From assembly GCA_007123985.1 (NCBI GenBank), contig SLGA01000337.1, positions 1 through 18,144 on the forward strand: a stretch of DNA of 18,144 bases, written 5' to 3'. Made by a program: the position numbers and the translations under genes. Position 1 is the first letter of the stretch, and every line of letters starts with the position of its first letter. Under the pieces are notes generated by a model. That model worked only from the letters and a program-made list of their open reading frames with translations, searched no databases and was not told the origin of the DNA. Below are positions 15,701 through 18,144 of the stretch, piece after piece. The DNA is from Balneolaceae bacterium. GTDB taxonomy: Bacteria; Bacteroidota; Rhodothermia; Balneolales; Balneolaceae.

Positions 15701-16764
15701 TCGATCGGTTTTACCAGGCAGAAAAATCTGAAATGCAACCCGGTACCGGTATTGGCCTGGCGCTTGTAAAAGAGATCACAGAGCAGCATGGCGGCACAAT
15801 ACACGTTGAAAGCGAACCGAGTGACGGAGCTTCATTCACCATTCGGATTCCGCTGGTAAATGTGAAGGAAGATGAACTAACGGATCTGAAACCGGCCGTT
15901 AGCGACTCAGGACTGGAAGAATTCTTACTGCCTGATAAAGTTACAGCTATTGAGGATGATGGTGCCATTCGTGATGAAGACGACGACCGAAAAACACTTT
16001 TGGTAGTGGATGATAATATTGATATCAGAACGTATCTGCGCGAACACTTTTCAGAGGAGTACAGGGTTCTTGAGGCAGCATCGGGTAATAAGGCTCTTCA
16101 AAAGATTAAAAAATTCCCACCAGATGTAATCATCTCTGACATAATGATGCCTGATGGCGATGGTTTTTCACTACTGAAAAATTTGAGAAGCGATCCGGAG
16201 ACAGATTTTCTGCCGATTATTCTTCTAACCGCAAGGGCAGAGGCTGAGGATAAACTGGAAGGCCTCGGTATTGGTGCAGACGATTACCTCACAAAACCAT
16301 TCAGTATGGAAGAGGTATCAATACGTGTTCATAATTTGATTGAGAGACAAAAGCGCCTTCAGAAATATTATGAGCGGCAGGGCGGGCACGTTACCGATCA
16401 GAAGAAATCCTTACATCCTGACGAAGTTGAAATGGAGTCTGCCGATGAACAGTATCTTGAACAGGTACGGCAAATTATCCAGCAGAACATGCAGAACGAA
16501 AATTTTTCGGTAGAAGATCTTGCTGAAAAAATGTTCCAGAGCAGAACGCACCTTTTCAGACGTCTTAAAGAGCTTACGGGAGAAACGCCAAGTGCCCTCA
16601 TTAAGCGAATGCGCCTTGAGCGCGGAGCTGATTTGCTGAAGCAGAATATGGGTACAGTAAGTGAAGTTGCTTATTCAACCGGCTTTAAAAGTGTGGCCCA
16701 GTTTTCAAAATCATTTCGCGATCAATTCAGCAAAACACCAACCGAATTTCTTTCTGCAGCATAA
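12772..16764 (+). CDS. Hybrid two-component system protein: propeller sensor, Y_Y_Y, kinase, receiver, AraC
   Basis: The 1330-residue protein has a signal peptide (1-22, cleavage near YAQ) and a periplasmic beta-propeller (about 40-640) with Reg_prop-like blades, e.g. DENGLIYIGNGNGLIEYDG (53-71), KDGIIWIGTDFQGL and EDGVVWIGNSNGLVRFD. A Y_Y_Y domain follows (about 655-738, ending ILPPWW). After one membrane helix (about 743-762) and a coiled coil come HisKA (H816 in SHEFRTP), an ATPase domain (DTGQGI, GTGIGLAL), an acidic linker, a receiver (D1080/D1081, phospho-acceptor D1123, K1175) and an AraC double helix-turn-helix (1228-1330). This is the HTCS layout, which in Bacteroidota usually senses glycans or other nutrients in the periplasm and activates neighbouring genes. 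No SusC/SusD or glycoside hydrolase gene is in the window, so the ligand is open. Its C-terminal half is a close paralogue of the 742-residue hybrid kinase. Confidence 0.95.
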   Translation: MSRNVLSLLLMFFWVPCATLYAQFHPEAGRFFHQSFSASDYNGHNQNWALLEDENGLIYIGNGNGLIEYDGVAWNMIEVAGGQVALSLALGADNRIFVGSVNDFGEIKADSLGWSRYRSLIDQVPEEIRDFEDVWETVSTSDGVFFRTRVAIFHLDKNDSLHTIKPEERFERIHTVNDDVYSVDLEIGLKRYNGTEFEFVPGGELFANRAIWYMNPQPDGSTFVVTRDGTFLYDGTVFEPFETEITPLLGEMNVYQAAEVNGIGYAFATIRNGVYITDYSGNILRTFTDEGKLPTNQSTNVLTDRFNNLWVTTTNGLSRIEIASPVTYFDRSVGISSAVEGIARHNGTLFTASSSVVNYLIPGEKGEPARLGAIPIMTNNNRRFLSTEQGLLLSSSSGLVTVDRSETNLVIPDLEAATISRSEYDPDLILIGHLDGVVVSTYRDGEWIRLMDLEGVTEQAFSVVQDKDGIIWIGTDFQGLLRVDLSGEQPEILRFDSQHHFNSSSVTVSFADGTAQILTGSGIYRPSEPWSPENPFSPDLNSSESENLKSFSRLMEGADGRYWVSSNRGTGYITSLENQPDSVYTAALGRISGGGTQFIYPEEDGVVWIGNSNGLVRFDSNSNYPGDIEFSAFIREVSNNDAPVFGGNRGEFFASSPLSYQNNALRFRYGSNFYDDVASTRYQVKLEGFDSSWSGWTEETFRDYTNLPHGDFVMQVRAMNTYGTVSNIGEYAFTILPPWWHTWWAYSLYIMIIAGFLYGVDRYRLRNLRKREAYLEDVVNKRTEELQEEKKITEAQAEKLKQLDAEKSRFFANISHEFRTPLTLTIAPLENLNKEKYGVLTEAGKAQVDMATRNAKRLMRLVTQLMDLARFEANLFKLKPDTAELNQYLRYLTSRFVGAAERYNIVFEINIPDEKIVASFDPEQFEKVISNLLSNAFKFTPEGGSVFFKLESADESAVITVKDTGQGISPEHLPRLFDRFYQAEKSEMQPGTGIGLALVKEITEQHGGTIHVESEPSDGASFTIRIPLVNVKEDELTDLKPAVSDSGLEEFLLPDKVTAIEDDGAIRDEDDDRKTLLVVDDNIDIRTYLREHFSEEYRVLEAASGNKALQKIKKFPPDVIISDIMMPDGDGFSLLKNLRSDPETDFLPIILLTARAEAEDKLEGLGIGADDYLTKPFSMEEVSIRVHNLIERQKRLQKYYERQGGHVTDQKKSLHPDEVEMESADEQYLEQVRQIIQQNMQNENFSVEDLAEKMFQSRTHLFRRLKELTGETPSALIKRMRLERGADLLKQNMGTVSEVAYSTGFKSVAQFSKSFRDQFSKTPTEFLSAA

Positions 16765-16930
16765 ACATTCTTCAGCATTTCTACGTTTTTTTCAGAAGAA
16801 TTTTGCCCCGGTTCAATCATTAAATTTCACTGTAAAATTGAAATACTTTGTGGCAAATAAAATTTCAGTTTCTTCTGTGTTGCATGGCTAAAATCCTCTA
16901 TTAGGCCATTTAAAGGCAGAAAATTGCCAA

Positions 16931-16959
16931 AATGTAACATATGAACAACAGAATGTAAC
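16931..16959 (+). promoter_or_regulatory. Direct repeat AATGTAAC, 21-bp period; candidate AraC-type operator
   Basis: AATGTAAC occurs exactly at 16931-16938 and again at 16952-16959, a start-to-start distance of 21 bp (two helical turns). AraC-family regulators characteristically bind direct repeats at about this spacing. It lies about 80-110 bases before the start of the small exported protein and directly downstream of a gene whose product ends in an AraC domain. A poor -7-like TAGATTGT (16991-16998) would place the repeat just upstream of a promoter. The repeat is exact; the assignment is inference. Confidence 0.4.
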
Positions 16960-17026
16960 GTAAGCATAAAGCATTTTTCCGGATTCGCAGTAGATTGTTC
17001 ACAGAAACAAACGAACAATAATCCAC

Positions 17027-17031
17027 GGAGG
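17027..17031 (+). promoter_or_regulatory. Consensus ribosome-binding site GGAGG
   Basis: GGAGG is placed eight bases before ATG 17040, the ideal distance. It decides the start of the small exported protein and contrasts with the weak sites of most genes here, which suggests strong translation. Confidence 0.8.
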
Positions 17032-17039
17032 ATGCAATC

Positions 17040-17333
17040 ATGAAAACAGTAAAGACAGGCAGAGCAGTTTTGTTATTGATGCTTTCAGTTTTTGTGATAA
17101 GTGCGTTGATACTTTCAACAGAAAGAGCTGCCACTCCGGCATCTATGAATATACTTGCAGAGATTGAAGTAACAGAGTTGGAAACGGTGACTCAATTCGA
17201 GCTTGAAGAGCAAAAGCAGCAAGTTGACGAGAAAAGCGGAAAAACCGGTAAGCTGACACAATGGGGTTCTCAGGGATTTTGGAGAGGCGGAGTACCGGAA
17301 AAAAAAATGAAACGGATAATCGCCGGAATTTGA
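17040..17333 (+). CDS. Small exported or membrane-anchored protein, unknown function (97 aa)
   Basis: I do not recognise a family. The N-terminus is a signal peptide or anchor: MKTVKTGR then a hydrophobic core at about 9-25, with a possible cleavage around ERAATPA. The middle (about 40-68) is acidic and Gln/Glu-rich (EIEVTELETV, ELEEQKQQVDEK), and the end (69-97) is basic with a Trp/Gly motif, TQWGSQGFWRGG (73-84). It has no cysteine. The start is supported by GGAGG at the right distance. It stands alone between the large hybrid kinase (275-base gap) and a strong terminator, and the AATGTAAC repeats lie upstream. A run of nine A (17299-17307) near the 3' end could cause slippage; a -1 shift there would replace the last ten residues with a 15-16-residue tail ending GGYNY. 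A peptide or envelope role is possible but unproven. Confidence 0.75.
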   Translation: MKTVKTGRAVLLLMLSVFVISALILSTERAATPASMNILAEIEVTELETVTQFELEEQKQQVDEKSGKTGKLTQWGSQGFWRGGVPEKKMKRIIAGI

Positions 17334-17397
17334 AAGGCGGTTACAATTATTGATCCACTGCATACAGTTCAAGCCTCTGTATCCGGTGTGAAGTTTA

Positions 17398-17415
17398 CAT
17401 AATGAGCATAATGAG
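17398..17415 (+). repeat. Tandem 9-bp duplication CATAATGAG x2
   Basis: CATAATGAG is repeated head to tail without mismatch (17398-17406, 17407-17415). Each copy carries an ATG in the same frame (17402 and 17411), the possible starts of the tiny ORF that follows. It looks like a recent slippage duplication. Confidence 0.6.
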
Positions 17416-17482
17416 TAAAAGTAAGCGTAGAGTCGAGTTTCAAGAGAGAAACTTAGTCATGTTACAAAACACACACAATTAA
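17402..17482 (+). CDS. Very small basic ORF (26 aa), doubtful
   Basis: From ATG 17402 to TAA 17480-17482 the frame gives a 26-residue basic peptide starting MSIMSKSKRRVEFQ. No ribosome-binding site is seen. It falls in the 170-base gap between the small exported protein and the terminator at 17505-17552, so it would be on the same transcript. It may simply be 3' untranslated sequence. Confidence 0.15.
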   Translation: MSIMSKSKRRVEFQERNLVMLQNTHN

Positions 17483-17504
17483 TCGTAGAGAGCTTTCTAT
17501 CCTA

Positions 17505-17552
17505 AGCACTAACTTGATGGCTGAGAGTCCGTCGGGTTAGTGCTATTTTTTT
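17505..17552 (+). terminator. Long intrinsic terminator with 16-bp stem
   Basis: AGCACTAACTTGATGG (17505-17520) pairs with CCGTCGGGTTAGTGCT (17529-17544) through all 16 positions, allowing three G-U pairs in the RNA, around an 8-base loop (CTGAGAGT). One A and seven T follow (17546-17552). It ends plus-strand transcription from the small exported protein and protects the convergent gene at 17562 from read-through. There is no T-run for the other direction. Confidence 0.92.
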
Positions 17553-17569
17553 GGCTGATAGTCAGCCAA
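17551..17569. repeat. 8-bp inverted repeat over the 3' end of the convergent gene
   Basis: TTGGCTGA (17551-17558) and TCAGCCAA (17562-17569) are exact reverse complements around a 3-base centre (TAG). The repeat abuts the T-run of the plus-strand terminator and includes the minus-strand stop codon (TGA, 17562-17564). On the minus transcript the hairpin is followed by seven A, not U, so it is not a standard terminator; it may protect the 3' end of the mRNA. Confidence 0.55.
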
Positions 17570-18144
17570 TCAAAACACTGCAGCAGGTAAGTCCCGCTTC
17601 AGCTTTTGCCATTTCTGATTGATCGATATCGAGTACAGAGTAACCGCGTGCGTTTAGCCAATCAATGGTGTGCGGGAAAGCGGATGAACAGAGCGCCCAA
17701 TGATTTTTTCTTAACAGGTTGGTACCGTAAGGTTCTTCGGGATGAACCGGTTCACAGTGATGATCCGGAAATGTAGCGGGATGTAACCATTCGGGATTAA
17801 TCAGAAGCAGGTCGTCTTCAATAACCGCAATCGCCGTTTTTAGATGCAGGCATTTCGTTACCGGCACAGCTGTAATGTTATATCCGAATGGTTTTAGAAA
17901 TTCAGCGAACTGTTTAATGGCCTCCTTGTTGGTTCTTGTTGAAAGGCCAACATACACCTCTTTTCCCAGTGTAAGAACATCGCCGCCATCGAGGGTACCG
18001 GGTGATTGAATAAATTCCAGTTTTCTGTACTCTGTTAACACCTTGGCCATTGTTTCGGTTTCAGGCCGGCGCGATTCGGCGCCCGGCCTGGTGATGATGG
18101 CAATTTCTGGAAAAACAACGGCCGTGTCTTCAACAAAAACCCCA
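17562..18144 (-). CDS. Dimethylarginine dimethylaminohydrolase (dimethylargininase), 5' part missing
   Basis: The visible 193 residues are the C-terminal three quarters of a DDAH, which hydrolyses N-omega-methylated arginines to citrulline and methylamines. The gene runs off the window end, so about 60 N-terminal residues are missing. Family motifs in order are VFVEDTAVV (2-10; catalytic Asp), IITRPGAESRRPETE (15-29), SPGTLDGGDVL, LSTRTN, the catalytic His in CLHLKTA, and the catalytic Cys near the end in AGLTCCSVL (usually the first Cys, as in the SC/TC-x-S motif). An ATG at 18050 is in frame but internal, since homology continues upstream of it. Bacterial members may also act on arginine or related guanidines; ornithine- or citrulline-linked metabolism is outside the view. 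It converges on the plus-strand genes and shares no obvious function with them. Confidence 0.9.
   Translation of the reverse strand, partial: GVFVEDTAVVFPEIAIITRPGAESRRPETETMAKVLTEYRKLEFIQSPGTLDGGDVLTLGKEVYVGLSTRTNKEAIKQFAEFLKPFGYNITAVPVTKCLHLKTAIAVIEDDLLLINPEWLHPATFPDHHCEPVHPEEPYGTNLLRKNHWALCSSAFPHTIDWLNARGYSVLDIDQSEMAKAEAGLTCCSVLIG

Noticed and set aside
12772..16764. A polysaccharide utilisation locus
   Set aside because: The HTCS protein alone suggests one, but no SusC/SusD, glycoside hydrolase or transporter gene is in the window.
16768..16805. ATTCTTC/GAAGAAT inverted repeat after the large hybrid kinase as a terminator
   Set aside because: The 21-base loop holds the T-run inside it and the stem is AT-rich and weak; not a convincing intrinsic terminator.

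Overview
The window (about 41% G+C by eye) reads as chromosomal DNA of a Bacteroidota/Balneolota-type bacterium. The reasons are: hybrid sensor kinases that end in an AraC-type helix-turn-helix, one of them with a full periplasmic propeller (the 'hybrid two-component system' layout typical of this group); mostly weak or absent Shine-Dalgarno sequences with AT-rich leaders; and a promoter-like TAnnTTTG element. I infer the phylum from architecture only, with moderate confidence; Balneolaceae is my best guess. No tRNA, rRNA, CRISPR array, insertion sequence or phage gene was seen.

Layout. (1) Positions 1-788: a sparse region with one doubtful small ORF and a perfect 12+2+12 palindrome at 521-546. 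(2) Positions 789-4713: a tight co-directional set of a phytoene-desaturase/amine-oxidase type flavoprotein, a seven-helix membrane protein of unknown function and a six-helix sensor histidine kinase. (3) Positions 4827-7055: a hybrid kinase whose membrane half copies the preceding kinase and whose signalling half copies the large hybrid kinase further downstream. (4) Positions 7249-12529: an apparent operon of a GAF-SpoIIE/PP2C phosphatase, a double ABM-fold (dimeric alpha/beta barrel) protein, a Ser/Thr kinase with FlgO-like and TPR domains, and a small exported cupredoxin-like protein, closed by a clear intrinsic terminator at 12603-12632. (5) Positions 12772-16764: a 1330-residue one-protein two-component system (propeller, Y_Y_Y, kinase, receiver, AraC). 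(6) Positions 17040-17552: a small exported protein with the classic GGAGG ribosome site, preceded by a 21-bp-spaced direct repeat and followed by a long terminator hairpin. (7) Positions 17562-18144: the 3' part of a dimethylarginine dimethylaminohydrolase gene on the minus strand, cut by the window edge.

How it may fit together. This is a signalling-dense neighbourhood. Two hybrid kinases share nearly the same receiver and DNA-binding output but have different sensors, so they may converge on the same promoters. The 483-residue kinase has no receiver of its own, no response regulator gene beside it, and the same membrane sensor as the 742-residue hybrid. A phosphatase and a kinase for Ser/Thr sit in one operon, suggesting a reversible phosphorylation switch. 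The direct repeat ahead of the small exported protein has the spacing expected of an AraC-family site, making that gene a candidate target of the adjacent hybrid kinase. These functional links are inferences from order and sequence, not demonstrated.
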